64,000 nt of DNA from Salinisphaera sp002433465 (lineage in GTDB: Bacteria > Pseudomonadota > Gammaproteobacteria > Nevskiales > Salinisphaeraceae), in NCBI RefSeq assembly GCF_040361435.1, contig NZ_APNL01000003.1, positions 1 through 64,000 of the forward strand, read 5' to 3'. Shown one piece after another: positions 8,224-16,750 of the stretch. The notes under the pieces are model-generated. The model ran no database searches, was not told where the DNA came from, and worked only from the letters and a program-made list of their open reading frames with translations. The position numbers were made by a program, and so were the translations under genes. Position 1 is the first letter of the stretch, and the number at the start of each line of letters is the position of its first letter.

Positions 8224-9225
8224 CTAGGCAAACTGCCCGAGAAAACGCAGATCGTTGTCGTAGAACTGGCGCAGATCGGTCACGCCATAGCGCAACATGG
8301 CCAGGCGCTCCACGCCCATACCTATCGCATAGCCGGTATAGCGCGTGCTGTCGATACCGGCGGCTTCGAGTACACGCGGGTGCACCATTCCGCAACCCAG
8401 CACTTCCATCCAGCCCGAACCGGTACCCAGGCTACGGCCGTCGATATCCACCTCCGCCGAGGGCTCGGTAAACGGGAAATACGACGGCCGGAACCGCAGC
8501 TTAAGGGGCGTTGCAAAAAACGCCTCCAGAAACGCCTGCAGCTCGGATCGCAGCTGGGCAAAGCTGACGTTCTGCGCCACGTAAAGGGCTTCTACCTGGT
8601 GAAACATGGGGCTATGGGTGCGATCGGAATCGCAGCGATAGACCCGCCCCGGCGCGATGATGCGAATGGGCGGCTGGCGCGATTCCATGGTGCGCACCTG
8701 CACCGGCGACGTATGGGTTCGCAGCAACAGCCGGGCGCCGTCGACATAGAAGGTGTCCTGCATCGCCCGCGCCGGATGGTCCGGCGGCACATTCAGAGCT
8801 TCGAAGTTGTGATAGTCGTCCTCGATCTCCGGCCCGTGCACAACCTCGAAGCCGTTGTGCACGAACAGGCGCTCGATGCGTTGACGGGTTAGCGTGATCG
8901 GGTGGGTGGCGCCCGGCGTACGCCCACGGCCGGGCATGGTGACATCCACGCTTTCCTCGGCCATGCGGCGCTCCAGCGCCTCGGTTTCGAGCGTGTGGCG
9001 GCGGGCGGCGATAGCCTCGGCCAGCTCATCCTTGACCCGATTGATGCGCGCGCCCTCTTCCCGGCGCTGTTCCGGCGCCAAAGCCCCCAGCTTCTTGAGC
9101 TGGGCGGTCACACGGCCCTTCTTGCCGAGTAACGCCACCCGGTGTGCGTCCAGGGCTTGAAGGCTTTCGGCCGCCTCGACGTCAGCCACAGCCTGCTCGC
9201 GCAGGCGATCGAGTTCGCTAGTCAT
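8224..9225 (-). CDS. pheS: Phenylalanine-tRNA ligase alpha subunit
   Basis: A 333-residue catalytic subunit of class II PheRS. An N-terminal coiled coil (about residues 1-85) precedes the catalytic core with HPITLTRQRIERLFVHNGF, the motif 1 region EVVHGPEIEDDYHNFEALN, motif 2 around RVYRCDSDRTHSPMFHQVE and motif 3 at GMGVERLAMLRYGVTDLR near the C-terminus. I use the ATG at 9225 because GAGGAG lies 9 bp upstream; the in-frame codon further up is TTG. It is preceded by two strong hairpins after rplT, which may be attenuator or terminator structures. Confidence 0.97.
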   Translation of the reverse strand: MTSELDRLREQAVADVEAAESLQALDAHRVALLGKKGRVTAQLKKLGALAPEQRREEGARINRVKDELAEAIAARRHTLETEALERRMAEESVDVTMPGRGRTPGATHPITLTRQRIERLFVHNGFEVVHGPEIEDDYHNFEALNVPPDHPARAMQDTFYVDGARLLLRTHTSPVQVRTMESRQPPIRIIAPGRVYRCDSDRTHSPMFHQVEALYVAQNVSFAQLRSELQAFLEAFFATPLKLRFRPSYFPFTEPSAEVDIDGRSLGTGSGWMEVLGCGMVHPRVLEAAGIDSTRYTGYAIGMGVERLAMLRYGVTDLRQFYDNDLRFLGQFA

Positions 9226-9291
9226 GCGCCGCAACTCCTCGGGCAGGCGTCTTCGTAGACCGCCGGCCGATGAAATAACCGCTCACAAACA

Positions 9292-9323
9292 CGAAAGGGA
9301 AAGGCAGTCGCCTTTCCCTTTCG
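9292..9323 (-). terminator. Strong hairpin between rplT and pheS (terminator or attenuator)
   Basis: Arms CGAAAGGGAAAGGC (9292-9305) and GCCTTTCCCTTTCG (9310-9323) pair perfectly over a 4-base loop. On the minus strand the stem is followed by TGTTTGTG, a weak U-tract. E. coli pheST has a leader-peptide attenuator here, but I see no Phe-rich leader peptide upstream, so simple partial termination is more likely. Confidence 0.55.
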
Positions 9324-9374
9324 AAGAATGCTCGCGCGCTCACCGGCATCGCCTACGATACCGGCCGGTCGAAA

Positions 9375-9397
9375 CGCCCGATTAATTAAATCGGGCG
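9375..9397 (-). repeat. Hairpin immediately after the rplT stop
   Basis: CGCCCGATT and AATCGGGCG are perfect 9-bp inverted repeats around a 5-base loop, 8 bp beyond the rplT stop. There is no U-tract, so it is more likely a 3'-end stabilising or processing hairpin than a terminator. Confidence 0.45.
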
Positions 9398-9404
9398 ACA
9401 CGGG

Positions 9405-9761
9405 TCAGGCCTGGGCGGACTTCGCCTGCTCGACGAGCGCCGCGAACGTGGCCTTGTCGCGTACGGCGAGATCAGCCAGGATCTTGCGATCCAGCTCAAC
9501 GCCGGATTTCTTCAAGCCGTTCATGAGCTTGCTGTAGGAGATACCCAACTCCTTCGCACCCGCGCTGATGCGCGTGATCCACAGCGCACGAAAATCACGC
9601 TTGCGGTTGCGACGGTCGCGATAAGCATACTGACCGGCCTTGAACACGGCCTGGCGGGCAACGCGATACGTGCGACTGCGCGCACCGTAATAACCCTTGG
9701 CCTGCTTGAGCACTTTTTTGTGACGGGCCTTGGCCGTCACGCCGCGACTGACTCGTGCCAT
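9405..9761 (-). CDS. rplT: 50S ribosomal protein L20
   Basis: A 118-residue basic protein with the full L20 signature: MARVSRGVTAKARHKKVLKQ at the start, AKGYYGARSRTYRVARQAV and YAYRDRRNRKRDFRALWITR in the middle, and the C-terminal helical domain with LGISYSKLMNGLKKSGVELD. It nucleates early 50S assembly on 23S rRNA and represses the rpmI-rplT message in enterobacteria. The gene lies in the usual infC-rpmI-rplT order, 114 bp downstream of rpmI. Confidence 0.98.
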   Translation of the reverse strand: MARVSRGVTAKARHKKVLKQAKGYYGARSRTYRVARQAVFKAGQYAYRDRRNRKRDFRALWITRISAGAKELGISYSKLMNGLKKSGVELDRKILADLAVRDKATFAALVEQAKSAQA

Positions 9762-9875
9762 TTTCGCGTTTCCTGTTTATAACTGTTTGAAAACAATACG
9801 CCGCCATACGAACTTGAATGACGACGAGCCGAACTGTTGTGCAATAGCGCGGCAACCACGGGCCGCGCGCCACCG

Positions 9876-10073
9876 CTACTTGTAGGGGATCAGGCGATCC
9901 ATCGCAGGCTGATCACAATGCGCCACCAGCGCACCCTGCGCCAAACGGCGCTTACGCTTGGGCGCCTTCTTGGTCAGGATATGGTTGTCGAAAGCGCGAC
10001 GGCGACGGAGCTTGCCGCTGCCGGTACGCTTGAAACGCTTTGCGGCACCGCGGTTCGTCTTTAGCTTGGGCAT
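9876..10073 (-). CDS. rpmI: 50S ribosomal protein L35
   Basis: A 65-residue basic protein: MPKLKTNRGAAKRFKRTGSG at the N-terminus, then LRRRRAFDNHILTKKAPKRK and a basic C-terminus. This is the L35 pattern and length. It lies between infC and rplT as in most bacteria and is expected to share their transcript. Confidence 0.97.
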   Translation of the reverse strand: MPKLKTNRGAAKRFKRTGSGKLRRRRAFDNHILTKKAPKRKRRLAQGALVAHCDQPAMDRLIPYK

Positions 10074-10116
10074 AACTTCTCTCTAAATCGACATGTCCCC
10101 GCGACACGGGGGCGGG

Positions 10117-10656
10117 TTACTTCTTGCTGTTCTTGGGCACGCCCTTGAGAGGCGCCATGACCATGGTCATGAGACGACCCTGCATTTCCGGATGCTGCTC
10201 AACGCCGGCCATTTCCTCAAGATCATCGCGAACACGGTTCATCAACTCCATGCCGAGTTCCTGGTGCGCCATTTCGCGACCGCGGAACCGCAGCGTGATC
10301 TTGATCTTGTCGCCGTCCTCCAGAAACTCCTTGAGCTTACGCAGCTTGATGTTGTAGTCGCCCTTGTCCGTACCCGGGCGAAACTTCACTTCCTTGAGCT
10401 GCGTTTGCTTCTGTTTCTGTTTACCGGCCTGCTGCGTCTTCTTCTTCTCGAAGATGTGCTTGCCGTAGTCCATGATCCGCGTGACCGGCGGATTGGCGTT
10501 CGGCGAGACTTCGACCAGGTCGAGCGAGTACTCGCCTGCTTTTTCAAGCGCATCCTCGATTCGCATGATGCCGACTTGTTCCCCGTCGGGGTCGATCACG
10601 CGGACTTCCCGCGCGGTTATCGCATCGTTGCGACGATCCTTTTGTCCAGAAGCGAT
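10117..10656 (-). CDS. infC: Translation initiation factor IF-3, ATC start codon
   Basis: With the ATC codon at 10656 the product is 179 residues, matching E. coli IF-3 (180). The first in-frame ATG-type codon lies far inside the N-terminal domain and would remove the conserved NDAITAREVRVIDPDGEQVG segment. An excellent AAGGAGG lies 8 bp before the ATC, which supports it. The N-terminal domain is followed by a lysine/glutamine-rich linker (KKKTQQAGKQKQKQTQLKE) and the C-terminal domain EVKFRPGTDKGDYNIKLRKL and ITLRFRGREMAHQELG. IF-3 disfavours non-canonical starts, so a rare start gives negative autoregulation, as known for the AUU codon of E. coli infC. Confidence 0.94.
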   Translation of the reverse strand: MASGQKDRRNDAITAREVRVIDPDGEQVGIMRIEDALEKAGEYSLDLVEVSPNANPPVTRIMDYGKHIFEKKKTQQAGKQKQKQTQLKEVKFRPGTDKGDYNIKLRKLKEFLEDGDKIKITLRFRGREMAHQELGMELMNRVRDDLEEMAGVEQHPEMQGRLMTMVMAPLKGVPKNSKK

Positions 10657-10766
10657 TTCAGCGTCCTCCTTGCATTACCGGCATATTCGTACAGCTTGAT
10701 GCGTGCACGAATTGCGCGAAGCGCGCGAGTATATCAGATGATCGCGCGCAAACCAGCCTCCAGCAG

Positions 10767-12674
10767 CTAATTTCTTGCCTCGATGCGCTCGTGCGCCAGC
10801 GCGACGAACGCTTCGACGCTCATCGTGCCGAGATCCTCGCCTTCCCGTGTGCGCACGGCCACCGCGTTCGACTCGACCTCGCGATCGCCGACTACCAGCA
10901 GATACGGCACGCGCTGCATCGTATGTTCGCGAATTTTGTAGCCGATTTTTTCGTTGCGCAAGTCGGTATCGATCCGTAGCCCGGCATCGCGCAGCGACTC
11001 AGCGGTCGCGTTGACGAATTCGGACTGAGCATCGGTGATGTTGAGCAGAACCGCCTGTGAGGGCGACAGCCACAGCGGCATCGACCCGGCATAGTGCTCG
11101 ATCAGAATACCGATGAAGCGCTCGAGCGAACCGAGGATCGCGCGATGAATCATCACCGGCACCTGGCGGTCGCCGTTTTCGTCGACGTATTCGGCGCCCA
11201 AACGGTCGGGCATCGAAAAATCTAGCTGCACGGTGCCCAGCTGCCACACCCGATTCAAACAATCGCGCAGGGAGAACTCGATCTTGGGCCCGTAGAAGGC
11301 GCCCTCGCCCGGCTGCAGCTCGAAGCCCAGACCCTTGTCTTCAAGACACTGCTGCAACGCCGCCTCGGACTTGTCCCAGACATCATCGGAGCCCACGCGT
11401 TTTTCCGGGCGGGTGGAGAGTTTGATGAGCACGTCGTCGAAGCCGAAGTCGCGATACACCGTATACAACAAGTCGATGAACGCACCGACCTCCTCACCGA
11501 CCTGCGCCTCCGTACAGAAGATGTGCGCATCGTCCTGGGTAAAGCCACGCACCCGCATCAAACCATGCAGCGTGCCCGAGGCTTCGTTGCGATGGCAGGA
11601 GCCGAACTCCGCCAAACGCAGCGGCAGGTCGCGATAGCTTTTCAGCCCGCGGTTGTAGATCTGCACATGGGCCGGGCAGTTCATCGGCTTGACCGCGAAC
11701 TGGCGTTCTTCGGAGCCGGTGATGAACATGTTGTCCATGAACTTGTCGGCGTGGCCCGACTTTTCCCACAGCGACAGGTCGATCAGCGACGGCGTATGCA
11801 CCTCGCGATAACCCTGACGCTTGAGACGCGCGCGGATATAGTCGGTGATCTGCAGATAAATCTGCCAGCCGCGATCGTGCCAGAACACCATGCCCGGCGC
11901 TTCTTCCTGAATATGGAAAAGATCCTGGCGGCGACCGATCAGACGATGATCGCGTTTCTTGGCCTCTTCGATATGCGCCAGATAGGCCTTCAGGTCCTTC
12001 TGGTTCGCCCACGCGGTGCCGTAGATACGGGTTAGCATCTCGTTATCGGCATCGCCGCGCCAGTAGGCGCCGGCCAGGCTGGTCAGCTTGAAGGCACGCA
12101 GGTGGCGCGAGTTTGGCACGTGAGGACCGATACACATGTCGGTGTAGTCCTCATGGTGATACAGGGCGATCGTCTCGCCCTCGGGAATCCCCCGCACGAT
12201 TTCCTGTTTGTAAGGCTCGTTACGCGCCTCAAAGGTGGCGAGCGCCTTTTCACGGGTGACCACCTCTCGGATCACCTCGTGATCGCGCTCGGCCAGCTCG
12301 TGCATGCGCGCCTCGATATTGTCCAGATCTTCGGGGGTCAGCGTGCGATCGATGGCGATATCGTAATAAAAGCCGTCGTCGATGACCGGCCCGATGGCCA
12401 TCTGCACGTTCGGATAGATCGTCTTGAGCGCCTGACCGAGCAGATGGGCACAGGAGTGGCGGATGATATCCAGGCCTTCGGGGTCGCGCGCGGTAATCAA
12501 CGCGACCTGGGCATCGTGATCGATCTCGACACAGGCATCGGCAAGGCGCCCATCGATACGGGCCGCGAGCGTGGCTTTTGCCAGCCCCGCGCCAATCGAC
12601 TCGGCCACCTGCATGCCGGTCACCGGCTGCTCGAACTGCTTGACGGAACCGTCGGGAAGGGTAATGGCGGGCAT
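10767..12674 (-). CDS. thrS: Threonine-tRNA ligase
   Basis: A 635-residue class II enzyme: TGS domain from MPAITLPDGSVKQF, second additional (editing) domain with HSCAHLLGQALK, catalytic core with MNCPAHVQIYNRGL carrying the zinc cysteine, and GTLHGLMRVRGFTQDDAHIF, then the anticodon-binding domain at the C-terminus. The open frame continues about 150 codons upstream through the tRNA-Val repeat array, but that part is not protein: the ATG at 12674 has an AAGGA element at the right distance and gives the family length. A tRNA-derived repeat array and terminator lie just upstream on the same strand. Confidence 0.97.
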   Translation of the reverse strand: MPAITLPDGSVKQFEQPVTGMQVAESIGAGLAKATLAARIDGRLADACVEIDHDAQVALITARDPEGLDIIRHSCAHLLGQALKTIYPNVQMAIGPVIDDGFYYDIAIDRTLTPEDLDNIEARMHELAERDHEVIREVVTREKALATFEARNEPYKQEIVRGIPEGETIALYHHEDYTDMCIGPHVPNSRHLRAFKLTSLAGAYWRGDADNEMLTRIYGTAWANQKDLKAYLAHIEEAKKRDHRLIGRRQDLFHIQEEAPGMVFWHDRGWQIYLQITDYIRARLKRQGYREVHTPSLIDLSLWEKSGHADKFMDNMFITGSEERQFAVKPMNCPAHVQIYNRGLKSYRDLPLRLAEFGSCHRNEASGTLHGLMRVRGFTQDDAHIFCTEAQVGEEVGAFIDLLYTVYRDFGFDDVLIKLSTRPEKRVGSDDVWDKSEAALQQCLEDKGLGFELQPGEGAFYGPKIEFSLRDCLNRVWQLGTVQLDFSMPDRLGAEYVDENGDRQVPVMIHRAILGSLERFIGILIEHYAGSMPLWLSPSQAVLLNITDAQSEFVNATAESLRDAGLRIDTDLRNEKIGYKIREHTMQRVPYLLVVGDREVESNAVAVRTREGEDLGTMSVEAFVALAHERIEARN

Positions 12675-12751
12675 GGCATTCCTTTTCGTCAGTGGCGGCC
12701 CATACCAAAGGCCGCGTGCATGTCGTTCGCCGCTTGGCGAATGCCTTGAAC

Positions 12752-12789
12752 AAAAAAGCCGCGGGCGGGACAACCCGGCTGCGGCTTTC
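12752..12789 (-). terminator. Intrinsic terminator closing the tRNA-Val repeat transcript
   Basis: On the minus strand the stem AAAGCCGC/GCGGCTTT encloses a smaller inner stem of C/G runs and is followed by a run of T residues. It sits directly after the last tRNA-tail copy and before the thrS leader, which indicates that the array belongs to the tRNA-Val transcript. Confidence 0.75.
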
Positions 12790-12798
12790 TCGATCGTT

Positions 12799-12972
12799 CT
12801 GGTAGGCGCGAGTGGATTCGATAACCTCGCAAAGCGAGGTAACGCGACCGAAGGGAGTCCGCAGTATCGGCTTCGCCAGAAGCCGGCAACCCCGACCCGC
12901 AGGGTCGGTGGTGAGAATCCCGTCGATCGCCGCGATATCGAAACCACGGCACGACAGCCAGATATAAATAAA
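12799..12972 (-). repeat. tRNA-Val tail tandem repeat, unit 1 (distal, 174 bp)
   Basis: The unit most distant from the tRNA. It begins on the plus strand with a 23-bp copy of the tRNA-Val 3' end (12799-12821), covering half the T arm, the acceptor 3' strand and CCA, followed by a 151-bp spacer. Compared with the other two units it has five differences, including a 1-bp deletion that makes it 174 bp. These changes lie in hairpin loops or linkers, while the paired arms CCTCGC/GCGAGG, CGGCTTC/GAAGCCG and CCGACCC/GGGTCGG are unchanged. Confidence 0.85.
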
Positions 12973-13147
12973 CTGGTAGGCGCGAGTGGATTCGATAACC
13001 TCGCGAAGCGAGGTAACGCGACCAAAGGGAGTCCGCAGGATCGGCTTCGCCGAGAAGCCGACAACCCCGACCCGCAGGGTCGGTGGTGAGAATCCCGTCG
13101 ATCGCCGCGATATCGAAACCACGGCACGACAGCCAGATATAAATAAA
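12973..13147 (-). repeat. tRNA-Val tail tandem repeat, unit 2 (175 bp)
   Basis: The central unit, starting with the tRNA 3'-tail copy at 12973-12995. The spacer carries the hairpins CCTCGC-gaa-GCGAGG, CGGCTTC-gccga-GAAGCCG and CCGACCC-gca-GGGTCGG. It differs from unit 3 at a single base near its right end, so the duplication is recent or kept uniform. Confidence 0.88.
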
Positions 13148-13322
13148 CTGGTAGGCGCGAGTGGATTCGATAACCTCGCGAAGCGAGGTAACGCGACCAA
13201 AGGGAGTCCGCAGGATCGGCTTCGCCGAGAAGCCGACAACCCCGACCCGCAGGGTCGGTGGTGAGAATCCCGTCGATCGCCGCGATATCGAAACCACGGC
13301 ACGACAGCCAGATATAAACAAA
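13148..13322 (-). repeat. tRNA-Val tail tandem repeat, unit 3 (175 bp, next to the tRNA)
   Basis: The unit adjoining the tRNA, with its tail copy at 13148-13170. In the transcript it would be the first spacer after mature tRNA-Val. It is structured as unit 2. The tail copies lack a 5' acceptor strand, so they cannot fold as whole tRNAs, but they are identical to the 3' acceptor strand of the real tRNA. Confidence 0.88.
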
Positions 13323-13323
13323 C

Positions 13324-13400
<77 letters not shown>

Positions 13401-13413
13401 GTCGAGGTGCGAA

Positions 13414-13442
13414 ACGATACCGGCGCGGGCGGGCCGAGGCAA
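13414..13442 (-). promoter_or_regulatory. Promoter of tRNA-Val
   Basis: On the minus strand TTGCCT (13437-13442) and TATCGT (13414-13419) have an ideal 17-bp spacing and lie about 14 bp before the tRNA 5' end. The -10 is followed by a short GC-rich segment. This is a good sigma-70 match for the tRNA and its repeat array. Confidence 0.6.
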
Positions 13443-13481
13443 CCCTTTTGCCGAAACATTTTTGCGTTCACCTACGTTTGC

Positions 13482-14000
13482 TTACTTCGTACGGGGATCA
13501 CAGAACGATAGCGCCTGCGCGGTCAGTTCACCGAGTTCGGAGGCGCTATCGAGGCGAAGCACCGGTACCGCGCGTTGCGCGAGCCAGGCCTGGTGCCGCG
13601 CCAGCGAACGCCCCGGACGCTCGCCCGCATCGTATCCGGCCGCCCATTCAAGGAAACCCGGCCTCGCCCCGCCGTAGCGACTTTGTTCGCGCGCTCGCAG
13701 ACGCACCATACGGGTCGCCGTATCGGTGTAAAGGAAAATGATGCGGTCGAAGGCGGCTTCGATCGCATCACCCCACCCCATGACCGAGCCGGCCACTACG
13801 GCCTGCTGAGTCTTGCCCAACGCCTGAAGCAGACGATCGGCGCGCTCTGGCGCATCGTATTTGTACCGGAACGGCGGATTGCTGGGTTTCCAGTAGTAAT
13901 CATCCGCTTCGATCCATGCCGCGCTCAGGCGATTTGCGAGTACTTCAGCAAGCGTGCTCGTGCCCGAACCCGGCCCGCCGGTAACCAGTACATGCATCAT
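13482..14000 (-). CDS. Small P-loop nucleotide kinase-like protein
   Basis: A 172-residue protein with an N-terminal Walker A motif in HVLVTGGPGSGTSTLAEVL and an acidic patch IEADDYYWKPSNPP like the substrate/Mg region of adenylate- or shikimate-kinase-like folds. A lid-like segment, RMVRLRAREQSRYGG, follows at about residue 95. It resembles uncharacterised AAA/adenylate-kinase-like proteins, and no substrate can be assigned. An alternative start is Met2. It ends 81 bp from tRNA-Val on the same strand and stands 40 bp downstream of uvrB, so it may be transcribed with uvrB. Confidence 0.75.
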   Translation of the reverse strand: MMHVLVTGGPGSGTSTLAEVLANRLSAAWIEADDYYWKPSNPPFRYKYDAPERADRLLQALGKTQQAVVAGSVMGWGDAIEAAFDRIIFLYTDTATRMVRLRAREQSRYGGARPGFLEWAAGYDAGERPGRSLARHQAWLAQRAVPVLRLDSASELGELTAQALSFCDPRTK

Positions 14001-14039
14001 CTGCGCACGCCTGCCTCAGCCAAGAAATAAGCGCGACGT

Positions 14040-16061
14040 TCAACCCGCTTTCGCCGGCAGCTCGAAAGCGTGCTCGCGCAGCTTGCCGATCCGGTCGCGG
14101 ATCTCGCCGGCCTGCTCGAATTCGAGGTTCTCGGCGTGCTTGAACATCTGTTTCTCGAGCTTCTCGATTTCCTTGGCCAGCTGGCTCGGGGTCATGCGTG
14201 CATAGTCGGCGCCGACCTCGGCCACCTTCTTGCGCTCCTTGACCTCGCTGTATTCCTCGTAGCCGTGGCGCATGACGTCGGCCACCGCCTTCTGGATGGT
14301 TTTCGGCGTAATGCCGTGCTCTTCGTTGAAGGCGATCTGCTTGGCGCGACGTCGCTCGGTCTCATCCAGCGCCCGGCGCATGGAGCCGGTGATCTGGTCC
14401 GCATACAGAATGGCGCGCCCGTCCACGTTGCGCGCGGCTCGGCCGATGGTCTGAATGAGCGATCGCTCGGCGCGCAGGAACCCTTCCTTGTCGGCATCCA
14501 GAATGCCCACCAGGGCGACTTCGGGAATATCCAGGCCCTCGCGCAACAGGTTGATGCCCACCAGCACATCGAACTCGCCGAGACGCAGGTCGCGGATGAT
14601 CTCGCTGCGTTCCACTGTATCGATATCCGAGTGCAGATAGCGCACGGCGACACCCGCCTCGTGCAGGTATTCGGTCAGGTCCTCCGCCATGCGTTTGGTC
14701 AGCGTGGTGACCAGTACGCGCTGATTCTTTGCACTGACTTCCTTGATCTCGGACAGCAGATCGTCGACCTGGTTGCCGGCCGGGCGGATTTCCACCTCGG
14801 GGTCCACCAGGCCGGTCGGGCGCACCACCTGCTCCACGGTGTTATCCGCATGCTCGGTCTCGTAGGTGCCCGGCGTAGCCGATACGTAGATCATCTGCGG
14901 CGCGACGCGCTCGAATTCCTCGAACTTCAGCGGCCGGTTATCCAGCGCCGAGGGCAGCCGAAAGCCGTACTCCACGAGCGTTTCCTTGCGGGCCCGGTCG
15001 CCCTTGTACATGCCGCCGATCTGCGGAACGGTCACATGCGACTCGTCGAGCACCATGATGGCGTCGTCCGGCAGATAATCGAGCAGACAGGGCGGCGGCT
15101 CGCCCGGCGCGCGGCCGGACAGATACCGCGAGTAGTTCTCGATACCCGAACAGAAGCCGATTTCGTTGATCATTTCCAGATCGAAGAGCGTGCGCTGCTC
15201 TATACGCTGGGCTTCGAGCAGCTTGCCCTGGGATTCGAACTGTTTGACCCGCTCCTTCATCTCCGCCTTGATCGAATCCATGGCGCCGACCATGCGCTCG
15301 CGCGGGGTCACGTAATGGGTCTTGGGATAGATCGTCAGGCGCGGCACCTTGCGGTTGACCGTGCCTGTCAGCGGGTCGAAATACGACAGCCGCTCGACCT
15401 CGTCATCGAACAGCTCGATACGCACGGCCTCGTCGTCGGCCTCGGCCGGAAATACGTCGATGATCTCGCCGCGTACCCGATAGCAGCCGCGTTCGAGCGC
15501 CACATCGTTGCGCTTGTACTGTAATTCGGTGAGGCGCTTGACGATATCGCGCTGGCCGATGCGATCGCCCTGATCCAGATGCAGCACCATCGAGAAATAC
15601 GCTTTCGGATCACCCAGGCCGTAGATCGCCGATACCGAGGCCACGATGATCGTGTCGCGACGCTCCATGAGCGCCTTGGTCGCCGACAGGCGCATCTGCT
15701 CGATATGCTCGTTGACCGACGAATCCTTCTCGATGAAGGTGTCCGAGGCCGGGACATAGGCTTCCGGCTGGTAATAGTCGTAGTACGACACGAAGTACTC
15801 GACCGCGTTGTCGGGGAAAAACTCGCGCATTTCCCCGTAAAGCTGGGCTGCCAGCGTCTTGTTCGGCGCCATGACAAGCATCGGCCGGCCCGACTGCATG
15901 GCCACGTTCGCCATGGTGAACGTCTTGCCCGAGCCGGTGACGCCGAGCAGCACCTGGTGGGCCAGCCCGTCCTCCAGGCCTTCCACCAGACCTTCGATCG
16001 CCGCGGGCTGATCGCCGGCTGGTGCCCAGTCTGCCTTGAGTTTGAAACTGCTTTCGCTCAT
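14040..16061 (-). CDS. uvrB: UvrABC system protein B
   Basis: A 673-residue DNA-damage-recognition helicase of nucleotide excision repair. Walker A is in HQVLLGVTGSGKTFTMANVA, the beta-hairpin region with YYDYYQPEAYVP locks damaged DNA, helicase motifs include DESHVT and QTIGRAARN, and the C-terminal UVR motif (LEKQMFKHAENLEFEQAGEI) contacts UvrC. I use Met3 of the open frame (16061), which aligns with the E. coli start; Met1 at 16067 is possible, and neither has a strong ribosome-binding site. I saw no clear LexA box upstream. Confidence 0.97.
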   Translation of the reverse strand: MSESSFKLKADWAPAGDQPAAIEGLVEGLEDGLAHQVLLGVTGSGKTFTMANVAMQSGRPMLVMAPNKTLAAQLYGEMREFFPDNAVEYFVSYYDYYQPEAYVPASDTFIEKDSSVNEHIEQMRLSATKALMERRDTIIVASVSAIYGLGDPKAYFSMVLHLDQGDRIGQRDIVKRLTELQYKRNDVALERGCYRVRGEIIDVFPAEADDEAVRIELFDDEVERLSYFDPLTGTVNRKVPRLTIYPKTHYVTPRERMVGAMDSIKAEMKERVKQFESQGKLLEAQRIEQRTLFDLEMINEIGFCSGIENYSRYLSGRAPGEPPPCLLDYLPDDAIMVLDESHVTVPQIGGMYKGDRARKETLVEYGFRLPSALDNRPLKFEEFERVAPQMIYVSATPGTYETEHADNTVEQVVRPTGLVDPEVEIRPAGNQVDDLLSEIKEVSAKNQRVLVTTLTKRMAEDLTEYLHEAGVAVRYLHSDIDTVERSEIIRDLRLGEFDVLVGINLLREGLDIPEVALVGILDADKEGFLRAERSLIQTIGRAARNVDGRAILYADQITGSMRRALDETERRRAKQIAFNEEHGITPKTIQKAVADVMRHGYEEYSEVKERKKVAEVGADYARMTPSQLAKEIEKLEKQMFKHAENLEFEQAGEIRDRIGKLREHAFELPAKAG

Positions 16062-16215
16062 GAACATCCACGATTGGCACGATTAACCCGAAAACAAGCG
16101 TCGTGCGAGACGGTTCGATCACCTGCCCGGGGCCTACGTCGAAACACCCGTGCCGGAGGCGCGGCCCACCACGGAATGACTCGTGCTACGAACCATAAAA
16201 ATTTGCGATTCGTGC

Positions 16216-16244
16216 TTGCCAAACGCATGGCAGTCCCCTAGGAT
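16216..16244 (+). promoter_or_regulatory. Promoter of tRNA-Asn
   Basis: TTGCCA (16216-16221) and TAGGAT (16239-16244) are separated by 17 bp. The expected start is near 16251, about 36 bp before the tRNA 5' end. Confidence 0.55.
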
Positions 16245-16286
16245 ACGCGGCCTTCGCTACAGAGCGAACACAAGCGGATATCCGAT

Positions 16287-16362
16287 TCCCCGGTAGCTCA
16301 GTTGGTAGAGCGGGTGACTGTTAATCACTAGGTCGGCGGTTCGAGCCCGTCCCGGGGAGCCA
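16287..16362 (+). tRNA. tRNA-Asn(GTT)
   Basis: A 76-nt cloverleaf with encoded CCA. The acceptor strands are TCCCCGG and CCGGGGA with discriminator G. The anticodon stem GTGAC... closes a loop containing TGTTAAT, giving anticodon GTT. A promoter with 17-bp spacing lies upstream and an intrinsic terminator 28 bp downstream, so it is a single-gene unit. Confidence 0.96.
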
Positions 16363-16389
16363 TCCCCAGTTTTCGGATAATCCATGCAG

Positions 16390-16411
16390 GCCGGCAGATG
16401 CCGGCTTTTTT
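16390..16411 (+). terminator. Intrinsic terminator of tRNA-Asn
   Basis: GCCGGC-AGAT-GCCGGC followed by six T residues, a textbook rho-independent terminator. Confidence 0.88.
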
Positions 16412-16616
16412 GTGTCCGCCGTATTCCTGCCGCGCCTTCGAGCGCCCCGGCCAACCCCACGGCCACCGCGAAATTCAGCGCGTTCTACGCTCTTGCGATC
16501 CATGCCCCACGCGCGCGCACCGAGGCTGTTCATGCCCCGCGCACCCGGAATTTCATGGCCGACGATCGGCCGCAGCACCCGTCGTACGGGATGTCGCTAC
16601 GCGCTGGGCGTCATAT

Positions 16617-16665
16617 TTGATTTAGATCAATTCGCTCACCCTGCCCGGGGTCTAGCATCTGCGCG
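16617..16665 (+). promoter_or_regulatory. FNR/ANR-dependent promoter of the cbb3 oxidase operon
   Basis: TTGATTTAGATCAA (16617-16630) is a perfect FNR/ANR consensus (TTGAT-N4-ATCAA). A -10-like TAGCAT at 16653-16658 fits a start near 16665 with the box centred near -41.5, the class II activator position. The ccoN ATG lies about 86 bp further on. Low-oxygen induction is the known behaviour of cbb3 operons. Confidence 0.8.
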
Positions 16666-16750
16666 TCGCCGTACCCCGGCTCGCTGAGAACAATACGAAA
16701 TCGCAGCGAAAACCGGGGGTTGTCTGGTCTTGCAACCGCTGGAACGATCG

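Noticed and set aside
9324..9374. pheM-like leader peptide before pheS
   Set aside because: No short frame with clustered Phe codons was found on the minus strand in this gap.
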